This document shows, in pieces, positions 40,363 through 49,390 of a DNA stretch of 64,000 bases. A model generated the notes under the pieces. It was not told the origin of the DNA, made no database searches, and saw nothing but the letters and a program-made list of their open reading frames with translations. The DNA lies in contig QJNS01000026.1 in NCBI GenBank assembly GCA_004154925.1, forward strand, positions 248,001 through 312,000, given 5' to 3'. Positions within the stretch are counted from its first letter, which is position 1. Each line of letters opens with the position of its first letter. The stretch is from Monosporascus cannonballus (Eukaryota > Ascomycota > Sordariomycetes > Xylariales). The translations under genes and the position numbers were made by a program.

Positions 40363-41038
40363 GATTACTCGAACACTTTAAAAAAAAAATAATTTCCTTT
40401 AGCTGTACTATCCGCAAATTTCGTAAATCATAATGGTTTTATTTTGCCGGCCCCGCTTAATTTTAAAATAATATAGTAGTATAATATCTTAAAAAAACAA
40501 TTTTTCGTTCGGCTTCCGAAGAAAAATAAAATTAACAGTAATATTAATATATATTTTAAATGTTTTTCCGATTATCCTCAAATTATTCGTAAATACCCTT
40601 TTTCTAAACGTATATTGGTTTAACTTGAAAAATATAACAAATTAAAGAATTCGATAATATTAAATAAATCGTTATGAATTTCATATAATATATAAAATAC
40701 TATAGCTAATACGTAAATTTATATATATATATTTATATTTCAATCATTATCTCTTTAATAATAACGTAATTAGTTGAGCTTAATTTATAAACTAAAATAA
40801 TTATTCCGTAAATTAATATATATTTCATAATAATTTTATATCTAAAATAAATATAATTTTTAATTGGTTATAATTTAATATTATTATAATTTTTATCGAA
40901 TACATATCCGTAAGGAATTAATTCGTATGTAAATAATCGTAGGTATTTTTTTGAAAAAAAGCCAAGATTACCCACGGTTACCCACCCACAATCGTGGGTA
41001 GTACGTGGGTACCCATTGGGTACCCATTGCAAACCCTA
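40363..41038. other. hAT right interior and terminal region
   Basis: AT-rich to about 40960, then ordinary composition with TACCCACGG, TACCCACCCACAATCG and GGGTACCC motifs. A hairpin is formed by ACCCAC and GTGGGT around AATC, and the region ends in TGCAAACCCTA at 41038, the inverted terminal repeat. Confidence 0.7.
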
Positions 41039-41046
41039 CCATGGCC
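41039..41046. repeat. Right 8-bp target site duplication CCATGGCC
   Basis: Exact copy of 11159-11166, directly outside the right terminal repeat. Confidence 0.9.
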
Positions 41047-41857
41047 TGCTCTATTGCGTGGATGATGCAGACAATCCTCATAGGCCTACTGATATGCCAG
41101 CCAATCGAACTGAATTGGGATCCCAATGCGCGCGGGAGTTGTGGCAATCAGACGCTGGCCTTTACTTCCGTCTCTATCGTTGATATGGCCACAGACTTGC
41201 TTCTACTGTTCCTTCCCATCAAACCATTAATGAAGCTACAGATAAAAAGGGCACAGAAAATTGCGCTCGCAGCTATATTTAGTGGCGGTTTCATGTAGGT
41301 ACCCCTTTCTCGGTCCTCAGAGTAGATTCCAGTGGGGTCTGTGCTTACCATTTCTCATATATCTGCATAGCACGCTGATTGTCACCGCCATTCTACTGTA
41401 TTTAATCTATAATATCGAATTTACAGATCTGAGCTTCTCCGTCGTCAATTCAAACTATTTGAGTGTCATACAGCCGGGTATTGCTATCATAGTTGCTTGC
41501 AGCCCACTCCTAAAGCCGGTTATGGACCGGATCCTCGGCTCGTCATTCGATACCAAAGAGCGAGTCTCAGGGGGCGGCGCTGACCAACGAGGCAGGGTTC
41601 GTACCCACTCGACTATTCGCAACCTCAAGTTTGGTCGGCGTCCCGCGCTAGCTTTCTCGTCTCTATCTCCCTCGGGCTTTGATCGCATATCCGACAGTCA
41701 GCAGCATTTGCCCGTTGAACTCGGCTTTATGGCTAGAAACGAGGCATACGTTTCCGCTCAAGGGGGTGATACTTGTGGTGGGAACTCAGTGTTTGGCATT
41801 GGGACGCATGGCGGAATTGTCGTGACTCACCGGACGGTTGTGGCAAGTGACCTGTAG
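41039..41857 (+). pseudogene. Fungal rhodopsin-domain integral membrane protein, C-terminal half
   Basis: This is the continuation of the gene at 10636-11166. From 41041 the frame reads MACSIAWMMQTILIGLLICQ, then PIELNWD, SCGNQT, a helix with SIVDMATDLLLLFLPIKP, then LQIKRAQKIALAAIFSGGF. This matches the family order C-x-P-...-W, G-x-C, N/D-rich helix with L-P-I, Q-K-I and F-x-x-G. A second segment in another frame (about 41370-41550) has a hydrophobic helix followed by NYLSVIQPGIAIIVACSPLLKP, matching the last helix of the family (E-x-x-x-A-I-x-x-A-C-x-P-x-L-x-P), and then a polar tail to 41857. Between them 41297-41370 has either a small intron or a frameshift; no GT-AG pair of normal size restores the frame well. 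The gene is dead because of the 29.9-kb insertion. Confidence 0.75.
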
Positions 41858-42873
41858 GACAATATTACTCAATGGGACTGTCCAAAGAGACCTAACGTTC
41901 TTGCCTCTATGGATCTGCAGTAGCTGAAGCGTAACTTGCTCCAGGTGTTGTCCCTACCGCCGAACCGGGGAGTCAGCGTCCTCAGCCTTTGAATCACTGT
42001 GAAGTGGATATTCCTTACTAGGCCGAAGCTAGTGGGGATACAAGGTCATGGATGCTGATGCGTGGAAGGCTTTGAAACGTGGTAGTATATCCATACAAGG
42101 CGGCTTCAGGCTTCTAGCCTCTGAGGTAGCTCTTTATCCAACTTGATATACTCTTTGCACCCCCTAGACGCCCCCATCCCATGCTAGTGGTAGTATTGAA
42201 GCATTTACCTCGGGATTCTCCGAAAGTGATTAACCCGAAGATAGGCTTAACAATTTCGTTCTCACGAATTGGTCCTGGATCTAGATATTTACAGTGGTAT
42301 GGACTACTTGTGGTCTAGACGTGGCCTGTGCTGAGAGCTGGTCCGCTGGCTTAGGCCTCTTAGCTTAACTGGGGGATGGTTAGTACAGTTTTTTTATAAT
42401 ATGAGAATACGCGCAGAGACACTAACAATGACATACACTCTGAAGGGTTATAGGTGACCCAAGGCTGTAGCAGGATGAGCCAGAAAATGTCGTGCAAATT
42501 GACATGATGTCAGGTTCTAAGGTGCAACCCCCTTTCTAGAGCCCAGCACCCCACCAGTGAGAGTCTGGTTTTGGGTATATCTAGGGGGTGTCGTCCCGAC
42601 TAGTTAGAGAGGCAGGCGTTAATGGTCATCTATTTACTACCCATACTACGAACTACCTTCTAGCCTCCTTCTTCTTCCTTTCACTCTGTACTTTACCCTT
42701 TTCTCTGACACATGAAATTGTTTATAAGAGGCGATTTTTTTCCCCTTGGCTGTTAGGAGATGTTGCTTAGGGGCCGTTTGAATTTAAAGGGGGGCTAATT
42801 GGGAATCTTCACCAATCTGGTAGCAGCCACTGCCTTACACTCCTTATCGCACCTTCTTTAATCCGGCCATAGC
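41858..42873. other. Gene-free stretch of ordinary GC
   Basis: No coding pattern, conserved motif or terminal repeat was recognised over this kilobase. Short open frames here have no family features. Confidence 0.5.
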
Positions 42874-43280
42874 TGTTATGACCTAACGGTCTTGGCTCCT
42901 GGAAACGGTCGGGATCCTAAAAAAGCCAGACCTCGAAATTACGTAACTAGCTAAAAAAATTCAAAGGCCCTAATTAATTAAAAAGGCTTAAGCCGGTTAA
43001 ATACCAAAATAAGCTTAAAAGGGTTTAAAAAGGCTTAACCAAAAAAATATCGTTAAGCCATAAAAAGCACCTTAAGCCAAAATAAAAATATATACGCTTA
43101 TTATTTCCATAGTCTAAATAGCTTTAGTTTGCAATATAACATCGTTACCTAAGGCACCCTTAATATTACGAGACGTAACACGATTACTGTATCTATTGCT
43201 CAGATTCCCACGATACTCTTGCTAACATAAACCCGTACGACTAAGGTTTAATAGTTGGTTAAACCCCCTAGCTCGTCACA
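42874..43280 (+). mobile_element. Solo LTR of gypsy family A
   Basis: It starts TGTTATGACCTAACGG and ends AGCTCGTCACA. Its complement follows the family A LTRs (GTTTAACCAACTATTAAACC and GTCGTACGGGTTTATG are shared with 62191-62561). It is flanked by the perfect 5-bp duplication ATAGC (42869-42873 and 43281-43285). It lies in sense orientation, opposite to the degraded copies, and is little affected by RIP except for an AT-rich internal part at 42950-43090. Confidence 0.9.
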
Positions 43281-43593
43281 ATAGCAAACTCTTATTTAAG
43301 AACATTTTAAAGTCTAACGCCTATATGACCGTCGGCGGTTTCAGCTTGGAGCTTGTATCCTTTCGACTTCAAGCTAAAGGCATTTTGGATGATTAGACCT
43401 AGCTGCTCTGGATAACGTGGAGGGTTAAGTAACTCACCTCCATTTTAGGTTGGCCGTACAAGCATATTGTCACACTTACTAAGGATCAGGTGCACAGCTC
43501 TTCAGGGTATATTGACTTGTCTAAAGCTAGGAAGCGTTGATCCCACTTGTTGTGGGCGATCCACTGATATAGGGCTCCGGGAAGGAATAACAA
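43281..43593. other. Short gene-free stretch
   Basis: About 310 bp between the solo LTR and the end of the terpene-synthase-like pseudogene; nothing recognised. Confidence 0.5.
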
Positions 43594-44690
43594 TCACCCG
43601 AAGACCCTAGCTAGGGGTGCCCTTTTCCATGACACATATTTACAACGCTCGATGAATCTTTGTACGTCGGCGTGGACATCTCCTGTAGACGAGTGACGCT
43701 CCAATAATTCCTTCTCTGCCTCGGCAAATTTCGGATCGAAGATTTCACCGTGTCAGTCGCCTGGTTGACGGCTGCTTGAACGGACCGGGATTGTCGGAAC
43801 AACAAGGGGACCAATGAATCAGCCTGGCATTGATCCTAAAACGGGGAGAAGGATTGGCTTCTGAGGGTTGTGGTCATGGTATACGGGGCATACGGACTCC
43901 TTTTTTCATGGAGAATGTGTCGTTCGTCCTATCGTTGTTATGTATCGGAACGGCTTAAACCAAAAGGGTACACTAGGTACACTGGGACGATCATGCTCGT
44001 CTGGTGCCAAATGGCCCGCATAGCGTTGCTACGCATAACTTCATCCGGTATCCGAACTCTGAGGGCATATCTGTCAAGATACAATAACACCCAGATGCCG
44101 CACTGCGCGAGATGATGATTCTGGATGGAGGACCACCTCCCGCCCACCATCTCGGGTCCGATCAAATTGTATCCTACTCATGTAGAGTCAAATATTGCGC
44201 GACTGCGCTTGTCCCCATACGACGTCGTAGGTACTCCTCAGGAGAGGGGAGACGTTGCTCGATTTTAAGCAGTTTTCCCTCCCTGCTTGCTTCAATATAG
44301 AAACGCAACTTCTGAAGGAGCGTGTCCACTTGTCCTAGGCATATCAGTCAGAGTACTGACGACGAAGACCAAGTTATCAGTTAAACAACACCTATTTTTG
44401 TTGCAATTTTCCAGGACTGCCTTCCCGATCGGGTCGAAACTGGTGATGAGAGGATTGGTGGAGATATAGGAAAGGTCGGAGTTCACTCTCGATAGACTCG
44501 CTTCTGTGTATGCGGGAGTGCCGTCTCGGAACTTGCAAGATTTTTCGAAATCCTCAATAATGGGGGAGAACTCATATGAATCAATTTTGATTGGAGGTGT
44601 GGGCGGCACCGTGGAGCTTCTTCGGATGCACCGCTTTACCATCGTCCCAGTAAGAGGCAGTTCGCAAACTTTCAGCAAAGGCGGCTGATT
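43594..44690 (-). pseudogene. Terpene-synthase-like pseudogene, C-terminal part
   Basis: Minus-strand fragments in order fit a fungal class I terpene cyclase. From about 44380 to 44300: NLVFVVSTLTDM. From about 44280 to 44170: LPSPEEYLRRRMGTSAVAQY, like the conserved P-S-x-E-E-Y-x-x-x-R-x-x-T-S segment. From about 44090 to 43990: a hydrophobic helix, then RIPDEVMRSNAMRAIWHQTS, the helix before the NSE metal-binding triad; the triad itself is not readable (VPVYLVYPFG follows). Then LVPLLFRQSRSVQAAVNQAT (about 43810-43755), and in another frame FAEAEKELLERH and DVQRFIERCKYVSW before a stop at 43594-43596. Frameshifts and stops interrupt it, although a GT...AG intron near 44170 could account for one break. 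Assignment is by motif pattern only. Confidence 0.6.
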
Positions 44691-44697
44691 CTGAATA

Positions 44698-46798
44698 TCC
44701 CCTTAAAGGCCACAGGGCGCTAGTCGCAACAATTTTTCGCTAGCTTCTCGGCGACGATTTTTTATTTGCCCAATTAACCCATTTATTTTCCGAAAGAAAA
44801 ATTACCTTTAATTATATTTATTTTGCATTATAATATAAATATTAATACCGGTTATTATTATAAATTATAATATTACATTGCAAATAACGGAATATTATAT
44901 ATTGGGTTAATTATTAATTTATAATATTATTATTTATAATTTAAAACTTTATTCGCCGTATACCGCAATAAAAATACCTTAAATAAGCTTAATACCTTAG
45001 AAAAGATTTCCTTAAGACTTTCCGGTACTAATTAATAAGAATTTTTATATTATTAATACGAAAAAAGTTTTCCGAAATTTTTTAACGTTCGTTAAAAAAT
45101 AACCCGAAATATCCAATGCCTTTATTAATTAATACTTTACGGAAAAAAATCATATTCCGATTTAATTTCTATAAAAGTTTACTTTATTTTTATAATAAAA
45201 AGCAATTATTAACGATAATATAAAGCAAAAAGTTATATATAAAAATTTACATTATATTATATCGAAATTTATAATTTTACTTAAAGTTAAACTTTTATTA
45301 ATTACCAAAATTAATGTTATTTATATTAAAATTATATTTATAAATAATTCGAAATATTATATTTATTTTTTCCACTTTATTTCCGAAAACAGTATAAATA
45401 ATAATTTTATATTTATTTTTTGCTGTAGGTTTTTTTTTTAAATTAACGGGATTTTGTTTATTATTATCAATAGAATAATAAAAAATAAAGTAATAAAATT
45501 ATTAACTTAAGCAATTTACATTACCTTATTATTAAACGTTAAAAATTCCATTATTTAATTAAAAGGCAAAATAATACCTTTAACCTTTGTTAAATTAATT
45601 AATTATTTTGCTATTCCGGATTTTTTTCGGATTATACTTATTATTATTAAACTCTTTTTTTGTAGTTACACAAATAATCATAATAAAAAATTATTAACAA
45701 ATATATAATACGAAAAATTAAAAATATTTTTAAATTTATTTATCAAATAAATAATCATACGTTAAATTAAATTTAATAAATTAAAATTTGTTATCGATTG
45801 TTTTAATTTTTACGTATAAAACGTTAATAAAATCTCCGTTTTTACCTAAATAATAATTTATTTATATTATAAATAATTTATGATAAATTGAGATTTAAAC
45901 TCTAAAGCCGGTAGTTATAGCTTTATTCGGAATTATAATATTAAAAAATAATTTATTATTATATTTTATGATATATTTATTTATATTAATATTAAATTTT
46001 AAAGCGTAAAACTTAAATAGTTTCGTTTATATTTATTTAACTTATTTATTATAATATTTAAAAACTTAACCTAAATTAACATTTTTTATTTTAAATTCGA
46101 AACCGGCGATATATCACTTATTATTAATTACAAAAAAACTGATAATCAAGTAATACAGAAAAACGTTTAAACCGAATTAATAATAATTAACCGAAAATTC
46201 CTTATAATTATATATATATAAATAAAGGTAAAAAAATTAAATATAATTTTTAATATACGTATTATATTATGAATAATATCGGGAATTCAATTTTTCTTTT
46301 TTTTATTCAGGCTCATAATTATTTATTTATTATATTTATTTTTTAATTAATTAAAATAATATAACAATAAAAAATAACTTTAATAAAGTAAATAATAACG
46401 GTTCTATTTTAATTTCGCATTTATTAATAATTAATTACTTAGAGTAAATCCTAATTAACGAATTTAAAAACGTATTTGGACGAAAAATAATTTTATTTAT
46501 AAGGTTTTTTTATATATATTAAAGTTTAACTATACGGCAAAAATTTGTAATTTTATTTTAACGTTTATAATTTTTCCGTTTTCGTTTTATTTTACCTTAG
46601 AAAATTAATTAAACACGAGGGGTTAAATAAAAGAAAAAAATAATAATATCGTTAACGTTAATACTTAAAGCACTTTTGCACCTGCGTTTTTGTGAAATAA
46701 CATAACTTAATAAAGCTTTAATGGGCCTAATTGCCGTTCTCGGCGAATTGACCCGCTAAAAAATTGTTGCGACTAGCGCCCTGTGGCCTTTAAATGGA
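44698..46798. mobile_element. 2.1-kb TIR DNA transposon, RIP-degraded, probably TA-targeting
   Basis: Inverted ends share TCC, two variable bases, then 35 matching bases starting TTAAAGGCCACAGGGCGC and ending CAATTTTT (left about 44703-44737; right, inverted, about 46759-46793). TA flanks both ends (44696-44697 and 46799-46800), as with Tc1/mariner-type insertion. TTCTCGGCGA occurs in the same orientation close to both ends. The interior is AT-rich with no readable transposase, so the superfamily is inferred only from the TA. A second end of this family is at 1-48. The element splits the terpene-synthase-like pseudogene. Confidence 0.85.
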
Positions 46799-46800
46799 TA

Positions 46801-47139
46801 CTTAAGTTTTTCCGATAATGTATTTCTGGGGCTTGTACCCTATGTATCTTTATTTTTGCTGATTTTTACTTGTGGGTACTATCCCTATTTTTCAACGATG
46901 CACCCAATTAAAATTGATTATTTTTTTTTAAGTTTGCTGAACGTACGGACATAAGCATTCAGCTACGAAATCGTTACTGAAAGGATTGTGGGTCGACGGC
47001 TGATTTGTTTTGATTCGTCGAAATTTCCGATCATTGTACTATTGCCATCAAAAAGGTTATTCAGCAAGCCATGCTGAAGCGTCCCGAACTGCCCCTAAAA
47101 GGGCTAGCTAGATCATTAACATACATCCTTATGTGGGAC
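46801..47139. other. Sequence between TIR element and terpene-synthase 5' part
   Basis: About 340 bp of ordinary composition where the terpene-synthase reading would be expected to continue, but no matching coding pattern was seen. It may be a further insertion or decayed coding and intron sequence. Confidence 0.35.
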
Positions 47140-47460
47140 CCAGTCATAGTCATAACCAAAACGTTAGGTGCGTCGCAATACAAAGAGCTTCGGATGTAGT
47201 CGAGTAGGGCCACCGAGAAGCCCCGATCAAGACATGTTCACACGCTTTCATTCTCTGACGTCGTTCCTTATCTTCTGCCGAAGAGAATATCCTATCACAC
47301 GACTGAGCAGTTTGTAGGTTAATGGCGAACGAAGAATTCTTACGATTCAAGAGTCTGCTGAACGTAGTCGTGTAGCATCGCAGCTTCAGCGTGGACTCTT
47401 GCAGGGTAATGGGCCATGATCTGGTAGAAATCGGGAATAGTGACCGACCCCCCTCTCATG
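47140..47460 (-). pseudogene. Terpene-synthase-like pseudogene, N-terminal part
   Basis: The minus strand reads TIPDFYQIMAHYPARVHAEA (about 47441-47382), then after a stop NSSFAINLQTAQSCDRIF, and then SRWPYSTTSEALCIATHLTF followed by WLWLWD, ending near 47140. The last piece has the pattern of terpene cyclases just before the DDxxD metal-binding motif (Y-P-x-A-x-x-E-x-L-x-x-A-x-x-x-x-x-W-L-W-x-W-D-D). After WLWLWD the sequence departs (PT and a stop), so the aspartate-rich motif is lost. Direction and order agree with the C-terminal part at 43594-44690, placing the 2.1-kb TIR element inside the gene. Decayed and not functional. Confidence 0.55.
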
Positions 47461-49390
47461 GAGCTTATGAGATATCCTCTAACTTCTCCAGGGAGTATCT
47501 AGCCGAGAAGTCACAATTTGCTCCAGCATGGGGTTCAGGCGGCAGTCTTGAAGCCATACTTGCTAGGCATAGACTTGGAGAAAGGGGAAATTGTTGTTTA
47601 TGATGTTGAAACCAGGCTTGAGAACCAAATCTCCGTAAAGACGGAAAACTTTCGGCATATTAGCGGGCTGAGGCATAGGGACCCCGCCTAGGTTAGGCAA
47701 CACACATTACGATACTCGTCGGCCTATACCGAGAAGGCTGTGAATGGTTTACATGCAAGCACACACTTCCTTGGTATCATCAACTGCACCACTCTGACCG
47801 CTGCTCTTGAGTCGAATTAATTAGACTCGAAGGATTACTTACACTGTGCAGTAAAACTGCGAACCGTGCGTTGCGAGTGTTGCTTGCAATGGCTGAGATC
47901 CTGGGACTGCATGACTGGGTTGTAATAGCAACAAGTCATAAAGTAGAAGAGCGAACGTTAGCAAGTTCCTCGGTGAGATGCTGGGTGAGATGCTGGGTGG
48001 GGGCGGGGGTGGGGGCGCAAATTGCAGCATGTCTGTGGCGAGTACAGCAAAGTTCGTAGATCTGTCTTAAGTATCCGTTGCAACCGGAACAGCGGAGAAT
48101 GAAGCACATCCAATTTGCCGCAATAACTGTAGGAGTAAGGCACAGTCGGAGAATGTTCAGGGGCTGGACTACTTTACAGGCAAGTTGTAGTGCTCAGCTA
48201 ATCGACCTCTTGCATTGCACAAGGACTTCGGAGAGCCTTGCTCCTTGAAACCTACTTCTAGTGACAAATAAGTTTACGTCAGCAAGTGGAACAGGAACTT
48301 CTCACATAGCTCGCACAAGAATCCGGTCCTGTTCTCGGGGGTTTCTGTTAGGTCCTAGTCCTATTGTATCTCACCAGTCAGGTTTCCGTCATCTTTTTGC
48401 TAAGGGTGACGTACATTGCTTCCACCACGCCGAGTTTATCTGGTCTTTCCACACTCCTACTGTCGATTCTTGTAACCTGTGACGAACTGATCAATAATAG
48501 TTCTGGTTTGTTACTGCCCTCGGGAGGGTTGCAATTACCTACCTACGGGTACTTATGGACTACCTACGACCGTAGGGAGCCACCCGCAGTTGGCATAGAA
48601 GATAATTGTATCATAGATTAGACATGGATTATCAGAATACCGTTAACCATAATGGTTAGATAGCAGAAGCGTATGTATCTAAATCAGGGACTCAGTGTAC
48701 AACTCACAGGGGTATTTTCAGTTAGCTACCTCGACAGCCCCACAAGACTTCCTAAACAGCTAATATGTATACCCCCATACATTTTATATACAAAATACCC
48801 TCCAATTCCTCTGCTGTTTCCCACGACTCTCAATGCAGCGTTTACCCTATTCCATTGTAATAACACCAACGTAACGAGGGGTTTGTAAGGTAAGGCGTAC
48901 CAGGCCTTAAATATCGCCATTTACAATTGTTCTTCTGTTAATAACTGAGTCTTGTAATTTTTTTTAGGTAAGACTTCATCTAAGCCTATATGTTCTCATG
49001 AAATAGGACCGTAGTGAAGACGATCATTGTTGTTGTTGTTGATGCTGCCTTGATGTTGTTTCCTATACAAATAGTATGGCAAGCTACATCATCACCGAAT
49101 TTGGAAAAAAATGGGCAGGGGGTAACTAACAGATATTACCCCTGCGAGTTGTACGTAGAGATCCGATTTGGTTCAGACCTTCGCCTGCCCCTAACCCCTT
49201 TCTGGTTATGGATTGCGGAACCCACAGGTTCTGTGGACCGCTCTGCCCCACCGCCACCCACCCACCTGATAGGAGCCAACACGACAAGGAGGTTTGGTTA
49301 TGTCCGGCACACCGAGTATCTTTCGCTCGCGTCTTCCATACTTGATTGTTGCGCATTTGACACCGGTCAACTCACGACATCTGCGCCAAA
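47461..49390. other. Gene-free intergenic DNA
   Basis: Nearly 2 kb without a supported gene. The open frames present lack family motifs and overlap one another in several frames. A possible terminus of a second hAT-like element is at 48525. The right part will contain the promoter of the M20 gene, but no clear TATA box was picked out. Confidence 0.45.
48525..48576. repeat. Possible hAT-like terminus
   Basis: AGGGTTGCAATTACC (48525-48539) resembles AGGGTTTGCACTACC of the large hAT element, and is followed by ACCTACGGGTACTTA, similar to ACCTACGAGTACTTA at 11208-11222, and by a CCTACG/CGTAGG hairpin (48563-48576). No matching right end was found, so it may be a fragment. Confidence 0.4.

Larger units (their letters stand above)
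11167..41038. mobile_element. hAT-type DNA transposon, 29.9 kb, filled with nested retroelements
   Basis: The element is bounded by an inverted repeat TAGGGTTTGCA (11167-11177 and, inverted, 41028-41038) and an 8-bp direct duplication CCATGGCC. Both ends carry subterminal ACCCAC and TACCCA motifs and small hairpins, as is usual for hAT ends. The span splits a rhodopsin-domain gene whose reading frame is continuous when one copy of the duplication is kept. Most of the length is later insertions: gypsy A copy 1 and A copy 2, with a TRIM, a solo LTR and gypsy B nested in copy 2. What remains for the hAT itself (11167-12479, 19370-25971, 40363-41038) is about 8.6 kb of RIP-mutated DNA in which no transposase could be read, so whether it was autonomous is unknown. 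Alternative explanation: a smaller non-autonomous hAT that was then enlarged. Confidence 0.82.

Noticed and set aside
11167..41038. A Starship giant element
   Set aside because: No tyrosine recombinase (DUF3435) pattern was seen at either edge, and the 8-bp duplication with TAGGGTTTGCA inverted ends fits hAT; the size comes from nested retrotransposons.
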